Origin: Bacillota bacterium
Lineage (GTDB): Bacteria > Bacillota > Clostridia > Lachnospirales > Cellulosilyticaceae
Length of the DNA stretch: 25,740 nucleotides
NCBI GenBank assembly: GCA_023393125.1
Contig: JAEWMQ010000047.1
Span: 1 to 25,740, forward strand
Reading direction: 5' to 3'
The number at the start of each line of letters is the position of its first letter. Position 1 is the stretch's first letter. The position numbers and the translations under genes were made by a program. The notes under the pieces were generated by a model. It made no database searches, was not told the origin of the DNA, and saw only the letters and a list, made by a program, of their open reading frames with translations. Positions 17,501 through 25,273 of this stretch are shown here, piece after piece.

Positions 17501-18730
17501 ACATCTGATTCTGATAGTTTCATCACAGCATCTCAAGTTACAGCAGATGGTTATACTGTAGAATTAGCTTTGCCCGCACGTATTGCCAATTTTAAAGAAG
17601 GTCAAGTAATAGGCTTTGATCTACAAATTAATGACGATGCAAATGGAAATGGTAAACGTGATAATGTATCTAATTGGAATGATTTAACTGGCAACGGTTG
17701 GTCAAGTACAGCAAACTATGGTGTCTTACAATTAAATAAAACTAGCACTCCGGATGATTCATCTTCTGGTTCGTCCTCTGATTCATCTTCTGGTCCATCC
17801 TCAAATTCATCCTCTAATTTAACGCAAACATCAGATCAACTAATAAAAGATGCTTTAGATAACAATAGAACGCCTATATTAGATATGAGTACCACTCCTA
17901 AAATTACTATTAGTGAAAATTTATTTAAGCAATTAGTTACTAGTACAAAGTCTTTACATCTTAAATCTCAAAATGTAACTGCTATTCTAAGCTCAGACTT
18001 TTTTAATACTAATCTATCTCTTTCAAATTCTCTAGAAGCTAATGTAGCTCCTATAACTTTAAAACAACTAGATATCATTCAAGCCCAGTTATCTAAAACT
18101 AAAGACTTATCTATAGTAGGTGATACAAGTCATACTATTATACTAGATATTAAAGGTAGCACTTCTTTAGATACATTTACTGAACCTTTAACATTAAGTG
18201 TAGATTTGAAAAATACTACTTTTACTGATGCTTCTCAGTTAACTCTTGTTAGATACAGTCAACAATCTGATGGCACGTATAATATCATCAAACTTGGTGG
18301 AACGTACAATTCAGATAATCATACGCTTTCTGGCTATGTAAATAAACCTGGTATTTATGGCGTTATAACATCTAAGAACTTAACAAAGATTAATTTAGTA
18401 ATTGGTAACAACGATGTAACAGTTAATCAAGTAGATGCTAGTAACGATGTTGCTCCTCAACTTATAAATGGAATAACTATGGTTCCTCTGCGTTTTATAT
18501 CAGAACAACTTGGTATAATTCCTAAATGGAATGCTTCTACAAAAACTATAACTTTAAATGCCGATGATAAAGAATTAACACTGACCATTGGAAAAATAAT
18601 TTCAGATGATGATATTGCTCCTATTATTAAACAAGGTAGAACTCTGGTTCCTCTTCGTTATATTTCTGAATCTTTAGGTGCTCATGTCCTATGGATACCA
18701 AGTACCAAAGGCATTGAAATTGTTAAATAG
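14600..18730 (+). CDS. Secreted multimodular GH10 endo-xylanase with CBM22, CBM9 and a surface domain
   Basis: A 1376-residue extracellular endo-1,4-beta-xylanase. Order of parts: signal peptide about 1-30, with cleavage likely after SLLA; CBM22-like module about 34-185; second CBM22 about 197-345; GH10 barrel about 355-720, with acid/base Glu511 (DVVNEAVN) and nucleophile Glu642 (ITELDIT); a short CBM9-like module about 725-855; a fuller CBM9 about 860-1047, beginning PTIDGKVDDIWSKA; a Ser/Gly linker about 1053-1073; an unassigned region about 1074-1258; and two copper-amine-oxidase-N-like repeats about 1262-1376 (TMVPLRFISEQLG and TLVPLRYISESLG). The CBM22-GH10-CBM9 core matches XynX/XynA-type clostridial xylanases, which usually end in SLH repeats; here another surface-type domain takes that place. 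The ATG at 14600 is 7 nt after AAGGAG; the ATG at 14594 is too close to it. Confidence 0.93.
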   Translation: MGILKKRMACLTTSTLLASSMIGVTPSLLANTTPSTVIYNFNEDAEGWIARGDSQVIVTTTSPGLTIDLNDKCLFVSGRSNNWHGIQKNLIDTLKEGEKYTFSVWVKYDEGNATESLALTLETGLDGSNGYITITSNSSVEKSKWTQLTGEVTIPAGVEKANVYVEATTNDLDFYIDDLTITGSFPGNTPETPSGVLTTWDFESGLGDWSVRGSGETTAQTSTIAPHSGDQCVFVSGRTQDWNGIQINLTNSAKKGGKYIFEAWVKYDSGKNDTEQFVLALQYNSESEKDTQYKWVTNANIKKGEWTKLQGEYTLPKDFTDISLYIQVDGSTVDFYTDDITMQGEPELNIEIQKDIPSLKDVYEDYFKFGTAIASNNLNDLEKELVLKHFNSITHENALKPESTLDYDATIAYMNANEDQTHPQVSLSSDARATLDFARDNNIPVRAHVLVWHSQTPNWLFTENYSKAKDAPVVSKEVMKQRLENYTYAFFKLLSEEYPTVDFYAIDVVNEAVNPDRPDGLRAPATVATTSGDDDNDENANNSMWMTTIGAEYIEDAFTYARAAANIYMPNTKLAYNDYNECDPKKAEIIYNICKDLYDKGLLDVIGMQAHYNMTSPSISQFENAVRKYASIGDNVEIQITELDITQEDTSNEGLIKQAYRYKGFLDTMKKLDSEGVANITSCVVWGVKDDESWRKERMPLLFDADYQAKPSFWAITDSSKLPVLAREVKAYGVGDKDYSHAFLIQNGTSLETTSGNQIATFKVAWDENNIYVNVIPTEKGKSGTVKVFVNDDVKTMDLTDNTLVTVPLSSTITNGTTLNFDLFVQSGNEKATWNDLSYDGTSTPNKANFGKLLINNAPKFATAIKATPTIDGKVDDIWSKAKSINVDNFTVGSSGATATAKALWDKDYIYVLMEVKDSLLSKASTNSYEQDSVEIFIDEDNAKSTSYELGDIQYRVNFDNERSINGTSDSDSFITASQVTADGYTVELALPARIANFKEGQVIGFDLQINDDANGNGKRDNVSNWNDLTGNGWSSTANYGVLQLNKTSTPDDSSSGSSSDSSSGPSSNSSSNLTQTSDQLIKDALDNNRTPILDMSTTPKITISENLFKQLVTSTKSLHLKSQNVTAILSSDFFNTNLSLSNSLEANVAPITLKQLDIIQAQLSKTKDLSIVGDTSHTIILDIKGSTSLDTFTEPLTLSVDLKNTTFTDASQLTLVRYSQQSDGTYNIIKLGGTYNSDNHTLSGYVNKPGIYGVITSKNLTKINLVIGNNDVTVNQVDASNDVAPQLINGITMVPLRFISEQLGIIPKWNASTKTITLNADDKELTLTIGKIISDDDIAPIIKQGRTLVPLRYISESLGAHVLWIPSTKGIEIVK

Positions 18731-18846
18731 CTATATCTTCTTTTACTCCAACAATCTAGTAGGAAGTAGATAAGTTATCTTTTCAGGAAGTGTTGCGAAA
18801 TGCATAAACTTCCTATGAAAATGAATAGCAACTCTATTATCTAGTG

Positions 18847-18892
18847 AAAGAGCTATAAAACTAGTATGAAATTTCTAGTTTTATAGCTCTTT
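18847..18892. terminator. Bidirectional terminator between xylanase and tyrS
   Basis: A perfect 18-bp inverted repeat (AAAGAGCTATAAAACTAG / CTAGTTTTATAGCTCTTT) with a 10-nt loop lies between two converging genes. Each strand ends the stem in TTT, so it can serve both. Confidence 0.85.
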
Positions 18893-18946
18893 ATTCATTG
18901 AAGTTTATAAATATTAATTATGCGATAGCACCTGTGACTTTACAAT

Positions 18947-20149
18947 TTATTTCATTCTGACAAACTTTTTCTTTCCAATCTTAAGAACGTCTCCTAACCC
19001 TATTTCTTGTTCTAAACTAGTTACCTTTATTTGATTAAGCTGCACACCGCCTTGCATCAATAAACGCTTAAATTCATTACTACTTGGCACAAATTTCTCT
19101 TTTACCAGTTGCGGCATGATAGACTGAAGAGTATTTCTTTCTCCTTCCAGTACAAGCTCTGGAATATGGTCTGGAATAGCCTTTTTACTAAAAGCTGCTT
19201 CATAGTAATTTTTTGCCTCTTCCAGTTCCTCAGTTGTATGGTATAAACCTGTAATTGTTTCTGCTAGATGATATTTGATATCTCTAGGATTTTCTCCCTT
19301 TTCCAGCCTCTCCTTGATGATATCAATTTCATCTGGATGCATATCTGTAGCTAATTCAAAGTATTTAAGGATTAAGGCATCAGGAACTTCCATTACTTTT
19401 TTAAACATCACCTGTGCACTCTCACTTACCCCTATATAATTGCCTAAACTCTTGCTCATTTTTTCTACGCCATCTAATCCTTCTAAGATTGGCATAAATA
19501 TAGCAATTTGTTGCTCTTGCCCCATTGTCTTTTGAAGCGTACGCCCCATCAGAATATTAAACGTCTGATCTGTTCCTCCTAGCTCTATATCTGCCTTAAT
19601 GTGTACTGAATCGTATGCTTGCATAAGTGGGTAAAAGAACTCATGCAGTCCAATAGGCGTGTTACTAGCAAATCTCTTTTGAAAGTCATCTCTTTCCATC
19701 ATACGTGCTACAGTACTTGTAGCTGCAAGCTTCAAAACCTCTTCGAACTTGAGCTTGCCTAACCATTCACTATTAAAGCGGACTTCTGTTTTATCCTTAT
19801 CTAACACTTTAAATATTTGCTCACAATAGGTTTTAGCATTTTCCTGTACTTGCTCATCCGTAAGTGCGACTCTCCCTTTTGACTTACCTGTTGGATCGCC
19901 TATTTTCCCTGTAAAATCTCCAATTAAAATAACTGCCCTGTGTCCTAAATCTTGCATTTGCTTAATTTTTCGCAGTACCACTGCATGGCCTAAATGAATA
20001 TCTGGTGCGCTAGGGTCTAACCCTAACTTAATCGTTAATGGGCGATTTTCCTCTCTTGATTTTTGAAGCTTAGCACTTAGCTCCTCTTCATTTACAAGGG
20101 TATTCACACCTTTTGTTATAATACGTATTTGTTCTTGTACTGCTTTCAT
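18947..20149 (-). CDS. tyrS: Tyrosyl-tRNA synthetase (TyrZ-type)
   Basis: A 400-residue class I aminoacyl-tRNA synthetase (EC 6.1.1.1) that charges tRNA-Tyr. The HIGH-type motif is HLGH at residues 52-55, the KMSKS motif is exact at 230-234, and GGTDQTFN at about 191-198 belongs to the tyrosine pocket region. The last ~65 residues form an S4 RNA-binding domain (FKRLLMQGGVQLN). The catalytic core reads like the TyrZ subgroup rather than the E. coli-like TyrS. The ATG at 20149 has AAAGGAG 8 nt upstream. An in-frame ATG at 20218 overlaps the T run of the leader terminator and is rejected. Expression should be induced by uncharged tRNA-Tyr through the T-box leader. Confidence 0.97.
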   Translation of the reverse strand: MKAVQEQIRIITKGVNTLVNEEELSAKLQKSREENRPLTIKLGLDPSAPDIHLGHAVVLRKIKQMQDLGHRAVILIGDFTGKIGDPTGKSKGRVALTDEQVQENAKTYCEQIFKVLDKDKTEVRFNSEWLGKLKFEEVLKLAATSTVARMMERDDFQKRFASNTPIGLHEFFYPLMQAYDSVHIKADIELGGTDQTFNILMGRTLQKTMGQEQQIAIFMPILEGLDGVEKMSKSLGNYIGVSESAQVMFKKVMEVPDALILKYFELATDMHPDEIDIIKERLEKGENPRDIKYHLAETITGLYHTTEELEEAKNYYEAAFSKKAIPDHIPELVLEGERNTLQSIMPQLVKEKFVPSSNEFKRLLMQGGVQLNQIKVTSLEQEIGLGDVLKIGKKKFVRMK

Positions 20150-20218
20150 CTTATCTTCTCCTTTTAATATCAATAATGATTTATCAATATCAGCAAGCTC
20201 TATAAGATATTTGGCCAT

Positions 20219-20420
20219 AAAAAAACTCTCGTCCTCTTGATTGTTTTCAAAAGGACGAGAGCATTCTCTCGTGTTACCACCTTAAGTTCATAAATTGCTC
20301 ACGCAATCTACCTCTTCGAGTACGCCTTACACTTAAAAGGTTATACTCTAGCACTATAACGTGTGCAGGCTCCGTCACAGCCTACTTGACAAATAGTCGT
20401 TCAGTGTGAAGCTCAAAGAT
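20219..20420 (-). promoter_or_regulatory. Tyr T-box leader with terminator
   Basis: The minus strand contains the T-box sequence AAGGTGGTAACACGAGAG (20266-20283), whose end can pair to form an antiterminator. The competing terminator has a 9-bp stem, CTCTCGTCC/GGACGAGAG (20226-20234 with 20253-20261), followed by seven T residues (20219-20225). Upstream, ACACT and AGTGT can pair in a Stem I-like structure. A UAC triplet at 20320-20322 on its 3' side is a candidate Tyr specifier; this part was not folded rigorously. The downstream gene, tyrS, agrees with tyrosine specificity. Confidence 0.92.
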
Positions 20421-20426
20421 GTATTC

Positions 20427-20456
20427 ATTATAAGTTTACTATGTACCTCTCATCAA
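20427..20456 (-). promoter_or_regulatory. Promoter of the tyrS T-box transcript
   Basis: In minus orientation TTGATG (20451-20456) and a perfect TATAAT (20427-20432) are 18 nt apart. Transcription would start at about 20420, giving a leader of the usual T-box length. Confidence 0.6.
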
Positions 20457-20656
20457 CCGGTAACTTTCTGTTTAGTAACTTCTTATAACTACTTGTTCTT
20501 CTCATGGCTTTTAATCTCTTATACTCCAAAATATAGCCTAGCTACAAATCTTCGTTATGCCGTTATTAAGTTATTTGTTATTATATCCATAGCCATTTTG
20601 ATTGTCAATATCTGTTTTTCTAATTATATGCCTATTTAGAGCTTTATCTACTTTCT

Positions 20657-20989
20657 TTAAATAGCAATTTTACCTAATAATTTTGCTTTCATCACTTCAT
20701 ATTCTTCTTCTGAAATGACCTTATTTTCTTTTAAAGTACTTAGCCGCATGAGCTCCTCTGTCACAGATACAAAATTAGTTTTATTATCTTGACTGCTTTC
20801 TTTCTTGCCACATCTTATACTACTTACTAGCGAAGCAATAGCATATGGAATTCCATAGATGAGAGCTATAATTCCCCAACCTATAGCCGCTTCATAGTCC
20901 TCAATATTATTACTAAAACCTACTAGACATAAGAAGCTGAAACTAAAAACAACAATAGCTATAATGGACATTACTTTCACTGTTCTCAT
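20657..20989 (-). CDS. Small membrane protein with SHOCT-like C-terminus
   Basis: A 110-residue protein with hydrophobic segments at about residues 6-25 and 36-58, a polar linker, and a C-terminal motif (about 77-105). This motif runs from EELMRLSTLKENKVISEEEYEVMKAK into a Leu-containing end and fits the SHOCT (short C-terminal) domain. The function of such proteins is unknown; they are usually membrane or oligomerising proteins. GGAGG lies 6 nt before the ATG, so translation looks real. It stands alone between tyrS and the pyrimidine genes. A perfect AT-only inverted repeat lies immediately upstream. Confidence 0.8.
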   Translation of the reverse strand: MRTVKVMSIIAIVVFSFSFLCLVGFSNNIEDYEAAIGWGIIALIYGIPYAIASLVSSIRCGKKESSQDNKTNFVSVTEELMRLSTLKENKVISEEEYEVMKAKLLGKIAI

Positions 20990-21002
20990 TCTTTACCTCC
21001 AT

Positions 21003-21026
21003 TTATATATATAACTATATATATAA
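21003..21026. repeat. Perfect AT inverted repeat upstream of the SHOCT gene
   Basis: TTATATATATA, then AC, then TATATATATAA: 11-bp arms with a 2-nt centre, a few bases ahead of the GGAGG site. It could be an operator, a -10-rich promoter or simple alternating AT sequence; no function is implied. Confidence 0.4.
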
Positions 21027-21065
21027 GCTGATGGCCTAAAAAATGCTTATTTTTTATCATACAAC

Positions 21066-22286
21066 TTATTTTTGATCAATCTTAAGGAGCGTTTGAAGTA
21101 ATACATTAGCCCCTTTTAAACATGCTTCAACAGGTGTAAACTCCTTTTCACAATGGCTATGACCTTTTACACTAGGTACAAAAATCATAGTAGTTGGTAT
21201 AACATCTGCAATAAACTGAGCATCATGACCTGGTCCACTATACATTCTCTTAGTAGAATAACCATATTCCTCTGCACTTTTTTCTACAAAGTCTACATAC
21301 TGGGGGAAATAAGCAACTGTTTTACGAGACCATGCCTCTTCATAGCTCACTTCACATTTTTCTACAACCTCAGGAATAGCCTTAATAACAGCTAATACTT
21401 GTTTAATAACCTCCAGGTCTTGATGTCTTGCATCTAAGGTAAACTTCACTTCATCTGGAATAATAGTATGAATGTTAGGATGAGCAGAGATTTTACCTGT
21501 TGTATAAACAAGCTTGCTATCTAATTTATCTAATTCATCATGTAAATACAAAATAGTCTTAGTAGCTGCATATAAAGCATCTTTTCTATATTTCATAGGT
21601 GTTGTACCTGCATGATCTGCTTGACCGATAAAGGTAAATTCATAGTTAATCATGCCACAAACTCCTTCAACAATGCCGATATCCTTTCTTTCTGCTTCTA
21701 ATACAGGACCTTGTTCAATGTGTAATTCTACCAAAGCCATATTCTCTTCAGGTTTCATTCTATTGGCTTCTTCTCCTAAATAGCCACTCGTTTCTAAGGC
21801 CTCTTTAAAGGTGATTCCCTCTTTATCTTTAGAAGCTAGCATCTTATCCTTATCAAATTTACCAGTAATAACCCCTGAAGACATCATGGCTGGTTCGAAC
21901 CTTGCCCCTTCTTCATTGGTCCATACCACTACAGTAATGGGATGACGATGAGGGATCTTTTCTATCACAATGGTTTCAGCTACCTCTAGTGCTGCTAAAA
22001 CCCCTAAAATACCATCATAGTTCCCCCCCTGTTTAACAGAATCCATATGTGACCCAGACATAATAGCAGGAAGACCCTCTTCTCCTGGGAGAGTGGCATA
22101 AATATTAGCCATATCATCTGTTTTAATTGTCATTCCTAACGTCTTACATCTCTTACAAAACTCCTCTCTAGCCTCAAGAGCTGCTGGAGATAAAGAAAAT
22201 CTCGTAATACCACCCTTACCTGTGTCCCCAAATTGACTAAAAGTCTCTATTTTATCCTTTAATCTCTCCTTGCTACATGTATTCAT
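21066..22286 (-). CDS. M20-family N-carbamoyl-beta-alanine amidohydrolase (beta-ureidopropionase)
   Basis: A 406-residue binuclear zinc amidohydrolase of the hydantoinase/carbamoylase group within peptidase family M20. Metal ligands predicted from the motifs are His80 (GSHMDS), the bridging Asp91 (NYDG), Glu126 (TNEEGARF), His189 (ELHIEQGP) and His378 (HSHCEKE). The lid-domain GQADHAGTTP and the GPGHDAQ element typical of these enzymes are present. The family also contains allantoate amidohydrolases and L-carbamoylases. The adjoining dihydropyrimidinase and PreA-like genes point to the last step of reductive pyrimidine breakdown, giving beta-alanine, CO2 and ammonia. The ATG at 22286 has GGAGG 8 nt upstream; the preceding in-frame GTG is a less likely start. 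It follows the preA-like gene after 26 nt. Confidence 0.85.
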   Translation of the reverse strand: MNTCSKERLKDKIETFSQFGDTGKGGITRFSLSPAALEAREEFCKRCKTLGMTIKTDDMANIYATLPGEEGLPAIMSGSHMDSVKQGGNYDGILGVLAALEVAETIVIEKIPHRHPITVVVWTNEEGARFEPAMMSSGVITGKFDKDKMLASKDKEGITFKEALETSGYLGEEANRMKPEENMALVELHIEQGPVLEAERKDIGIVEGVCGMINYEFTFIGQADHAGTTPMKYRKDALYAATKTILYLHDELDKLDSKLVYTTGKISAHPNIHTIIPDEVKFTLDARHQDLEVIKQVLAVIKAIPEVVEKCEVSYEEAWSRKTVAYFPQYVDFVEKSAEEYGYSTKRMYSGPGHDAQFIADVIPTTMIFVPSVKGHSHCEKEFTPVEACLKGANVLLQTLLKIDQK

Positions 22287-22312
22287 CACCTTTTCCTCCT
22301 CTTGATTATCTT

Positions 22313-23812
22313 CTATTTCTTAACAACCCGTTTCCCTGCTTCAATAGCATTTGTTGGACAGACTACCTTACAAAGATGGCATCCTACACACTTACTGGCT
22401 ATTAGAATAGGTTTACCACTATCAGGTTCTTGCTCAAGTGCTTGATGCCCACCATCATAACAAGATAAGTAGCATCTGCCACAGCCTACACATTTGTTTT
22501 TATTAAACTTAGGATAACAAATGCTATTTCTATCTAGCTCATCACTTGGCACAATATGCTCTATGGCCTTACCTACTATTTCACTAATAGATTGATACCC
22601 TTCATTTATTAAATAAAACCTCATTCCCTCTATGAGATCTTCAATAATACGGTAGCCATACTGCATAACTGCCGTAGTCACCTGTAAATTTTCACAGCCT
22701 AGAGCTAGGAATTCCGCTGCATCCTTCCATGTTTCAATACCTCCCATACCACTTATAGGTACCTTACTTAGAGTCTTATTATTTCTCATTTCATAAATAA
22801 AACGAAGCGCAATCGGTTTTACCGCTTTCCCTGAATAACCTCCCACACTTGTTTTACCTCTTACCTCTGGTCCAGAGCAGAAGCTTTCTAAATCTACATT
22901 CATAATACTTTTAATTGTATTAATAGCCGCAATCCCTGTAGCCCCTGCCTCCATAGCCGCTAAAGCTGGGATTTCCATATGACTAAGATTAGGTGTCATT
23001 TTAGCTAAAATAGGTAAATGTGTCCCTTTTCTAGTAGCCTTAGTATAAGCTACAATTAACTCTGGACTTTGACCTACATCTGAGCCAAGACCATCTGCTT
23101 CCATATGCGGACAAGAAAAATTACATTCGATTATATCTGCTCCAGCTTCAGTTACTGCCTTGGCTAAATAAGTCCATCCTTCTTCATTAGTTCCCATAAT
23201 AGAAGCCACGATTACTTTCGATGGGTAGTTGTTCTTTAGTCTTTTCAAAAAGGCTAGGTTTTCTTCTAAAGGATAATCTGAAATTTGCTCAATATTTTTA
23301 AAGCCTACAAAAGGCACTGCTTCCTTAGTTAGTGCATCAAAACGAGGTGACACCTCTTTAGGTACAAAGTTACCTATAGTTTTAAAAGCTACGCCTGCCC
23401 AGCCCATTTCAAAAGCCTTAGCTACCATTTCATAATTGCTACCTACTACAGATGAAGATAAGAAAAATGGATTCTCACAAGGTACACCGCAAAAAGTGAT
23501 GGATAAATCCACCTCTTTCTTAGGTGTTTTAGGGTAGGTAGCTGCACTTATCATAATGTTATCTATTGGAACAGCCTTATTGATTTTAGACTTAACGCAG
23601 GCTTCTAAGCAGACCTTATGATCACATGTTATGCAAGCTACTTCTAAGGTAAGCTTTTCAGCCGCTCCTGACGTATTTTCAAAACGAAGGGAACGAATGA
23701 CTTTATCTATCTCCACTCCGTAGGGGCAAGCTTTTGTGCAAGCTGCTTCACTACATAGTAAACAACCACTCACCTCTTCTTTAAGTGAAATCTCTCTATA
23801 TAATGGATTCAT
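22313..23812 (-). CDS. preA: PreA-like dihydropyrimidine dehydrogenase with extra N-terminal Fe-S domain
   Basis: A 499-residue cytoplasmic flavoprotein that should interconvert uracil or thymine and the dihydropyrimidine. Residues about 1-80 hold eight Cys in two groups (17, 20, 25, 29 and 60, 63, 68, 72) and resemble the N-terminal Fe-S domain of mammalian DPD and bacterial PreT. Residues about 100-425 form the FMN barrel with Lys144 and the catalytic Cys234 in NFSCPH. The C-terminus has two ferredoxin [4Fe-4S] motifs (Cys441, 444, 447, 451 and Cys475, 478, 481, 485). No FAD or NAD(P)H domain is present and no PreT gene is in the window. In E. coli the N-terminal Fe-S domain sits on PreT, so this arrangement is unusual. 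AGGAGGG precedes the ATG. It is 18 nt downstream of the dihydropyrimidinase gene. Confidence 0.88.
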   Translation of the reverse strand: MNPLYREISLKEEVSGCLLCSEAACTKACPYGVEIDKVIRSLRFENTSGAAEKLTLEVACITCDHKVCLEACVKSKINKAVPIDNIMISAATYPKTPKKEVDLSITFCGVPCENPFFLSSSVVGSNYEMVAKAFEMGWAGVAFKTIGNFVPKEVSPRFDALTKEAVPFVGFKNIEQISDYPLEENLAFLKRLKNNYPSKVIVASIMGTNEEGWTYLAKAVTEAGADIIECNFSCPHMEADGLGSDVGQSPELIVAYTKATRKGTHLPILAKMTPNLSHMEIPALAAMEAGATGIAAINTIKSIMNVDLESFCSGPEVRGKTSVGGYSGKAVKPIALRFIYEMRNNKTLSKVPISGMGGIETWKDAAEFLALGCENLQVTTAVMQYGYRIIEDLIEGMRFYLINEGYQSISEIVGKAIEHIVPSDELDRNSICYPKFNKNKCVGCGRCYLSCYDGGHQALEQEPDSGKPILIASKCVGCHLCKVVCPTNAIEAGKRVVKK

Positions 23813-23830
23813 CGCTTTCCCTCCTTTTAT

Positions 23831-25198
23831 TTATTTTCTAGGTTCTCTTTTTACAAACTCGCCAAAACCTGGTGTACCCACAAAGTCTCCATTGTCATAA
23901 ACTAACTTACCGCGTACATAGGTTTGAACTGGATAACCATGTACCCTTTTCCCCTCCCAAATGGTATGATCATAATCTGAATGCATATTGCTTACAGAAA
24001 TGGTCACATCTTTATAGGGATCATACACAACAATATCTGCATCTTTCCCTACTGCTAGCGAACCTTTTTGTCTGCAGCCAAAAATCTTTGCGGGATTTGT
24101 AGCACATAATTCTACTGCTTTATTGAAAGTAATTTTCCCCTCATTAGCTGCTGATAGCATATAAGGATATAGATTTTCAACACCAGCACAGCCATTAGGG
24201 ATTTTGGTAAAATCGTCTTTTCCCCAATCCTTTTCATAACTTTGGAAAGGACAATGATCTGTGGCAACTGTATCAATAGCACCTTGCCTAATAGCTTTCC
24301 AAAGTGCCTGCCTACTCTCCTCACCTTTCATAGGGGGTGAACAAACAAAGTTTCTACCATCTTCTCTTTTATACACATCACAGGTGAACTCTAAATATTG
24401 AGGACAGGTTTCAATATAAATGGTATGCCCTTCTCTTTTAGCAGCAATTGCAGTTTCTAATCCTTCTTGATCAGCCATATGCACCAGATATAAAGGAGCT
24501 TCTACTGATTTTGCCCAGTGGACAGCTCTTTTGTCTGCCTCTGCCTCTACAAATTCTGGTCTACTCATATAGTGATACCAGGCTGAGGTCTTACCTTCCT
24601 CTAAAAACTGAGTTGTATAAAGGTCAATTAAATCAGGATTCTCTGCATGAATATTGGTCATGGCACCGACCTCCTTAGCTTTTAATAAAACCTTGACTAA
24701 GGTACCATCATCTACCATCATGCCTTCTTTTTTGTATACTAGAAAACATTTAAAACTAGTAATACCATACTCTACGGCTGCTTCAAACTCATCTAAAAGC
24801 GTACCGTCATTTAAGTCGGTAATACAGCAATGAAAAGCATAATCTACACAAGCTTCTACGTCACACATGGCTTTTCTAGCTTCTACAGTTTCAATAATGC
24901 CGTGGCCTTTTCTTTGCATGGGATAGTCAAATACAGTGGTTACCCCTCCACAAGCTGCTGCCCTTGTTCCTGCTAAATAGCTATCTGCAGAAACTGTCCC
25001 TCCAAAAGGCATTGCCAAATGAGTATGCACATCAATAGCTCCAGGTAGTACAAGCTTGCCAGCAGCATCTACTACCTTTTCAGCTACCACAGGAAGATTC
25101 GTTCCAACACATACTATTTTCCCATCACTTACTGCAATATCCCCAACAAAGGTTTCACAAGCTGTTACTATTGTTCCATTTTTAATTAATAAGTCCAT
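23831..25198 (-). CDS. hydA: Dihydropyrimidinase (hydantoinase)
   Basis: A 455-residue amidohydrolase-superfamily enzyme (EC 3.5.2.2) that opens the ring of dihydrouracil or dihydrothymine. The binuclear metal centre is visible: His58 and His60 (DVHTH), Lys150 (SFKCFLVYK, the usual carboxylated lysine), His184 (NIHAEN), His240 (YLVHMAD) and Asp314 (ATDHCPF). The C-terminal GSLAVGKDADIVVYDP is the usual return of the strand domain. GGAGGAGG precedes the ATG. It lies between the end of a binding-protein gene and the preA-like gene with a short gap, consistent with one operon for uptake and catabolism. Hydantoinase activity on other cyclic ureides is possible, but the neighbours favour pyrimidines. 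Confidence 0.92.
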   Translation of the reverse strand: MDLLIKNGTIVTACETFVGDIAVSDGKIVCVGTNLPVVAEKVVDAAGKLVLPGAIDVHTHLAMPFGGTVSADSYLAGTRAAACGGVTTVFDYPMQRKGHGIIETVEARKAMCDVEACVDYAFHCCITDLNDGTLLDEFEAAVEYGITSFKCFLVYKKEGMMVDDGTLVKVLLKAKEVGAMTNIHAENPDLIDLYTTQFLEEGKTSAWYHYMSRPEFVEAEADKRAVHWAKSVEAPLYLVHMADQEGLETAIAAKREGHTIYIETCPQYLEFTCDVYKREDGRNFVCSPPMKGEESRQALWKAIRQGAIDTVATDHCPFQSYEKDWGKDDFTKIPNGCAGVENLYPYMLSAANEGKITFNKAVELCATNPAKIFGCRQKGSLAVGKDADIVVYDPYKDVTISVSNMHSDYDHTIWEGKRVHGYPVQTYVRGKLVYDNGDFVGTPGFGEFVKREPRK

Positions 25199-25245
25199 CC
25201 CTCTTCCTCCTCCACTATAAATTGAAATTTAAATAATAATAATAA

Positions 25246-25273
25246 AGCTAAGAGGCGGCTATGCGCCCTTGCT
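25246..25273 (-). terminator. Imperfect hairpin after the binding-protein gene
   Basis: The arms AGC-AAG-GGCG and CGCC-CTT-GCT style segments (25264-25273 with 25246-25257) pair with two bulged bases. The stem overlaps the stop codon and is followed on the minus strand by TTTATTATTATTATT. It could be a partial terminator limiting transcription into hydA, or an mRNA 3' end stabiliser. Confidence 0.45.

Noticed and set aside
17757..17823. Low-complexity TCATCTTCTGG-type repeat, considered as a mobile or CRISPR-like repeat
   Set aside because: It is in frame and encodes the Ser/Gly linker of the xylanase; no spacer structure exists.
18785..18814. AGGAAGT / ACTTCCT inverted repeat downstream of the xylanase
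   Set aside because: Only 7 bp with a 16-nt loop and no T tract; the 18-bp hairpin nearby explains termination.
20150..20218. N-terminal extension of tyrS beginning at 20218
   Set aside because: Its ATG is part of the T run of the leader terminator, while the ATG at 20149 has a proper AAAGGAG site and gives the usual family N-terminus.
20406..20639. Plus-strand 77-codon frame starting GTG, hydrophobic
   Set aside because: No ribosome binding site, and it lies across the tyrS promoter and T-box start on the opposite strand; its hydrophobic character follows from T-rich sequence.
21038..21056. AAAAAAT / ATTTTTT hairpin after the amidohydrolase gene
   Set aside because: A stem of A-T pairs only, expected often in this base composition; too weak to call a terminator.
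24112..24324. Out-of-frame minus-strand frame within hydA (similar cases at 12119-12382 and several on the plus strand inside minus-strand genes)
   Set aside because: These are overlapped by strongly conserved enzymes in the true frame, lack ribosome binding sites and show no recognisable domain.
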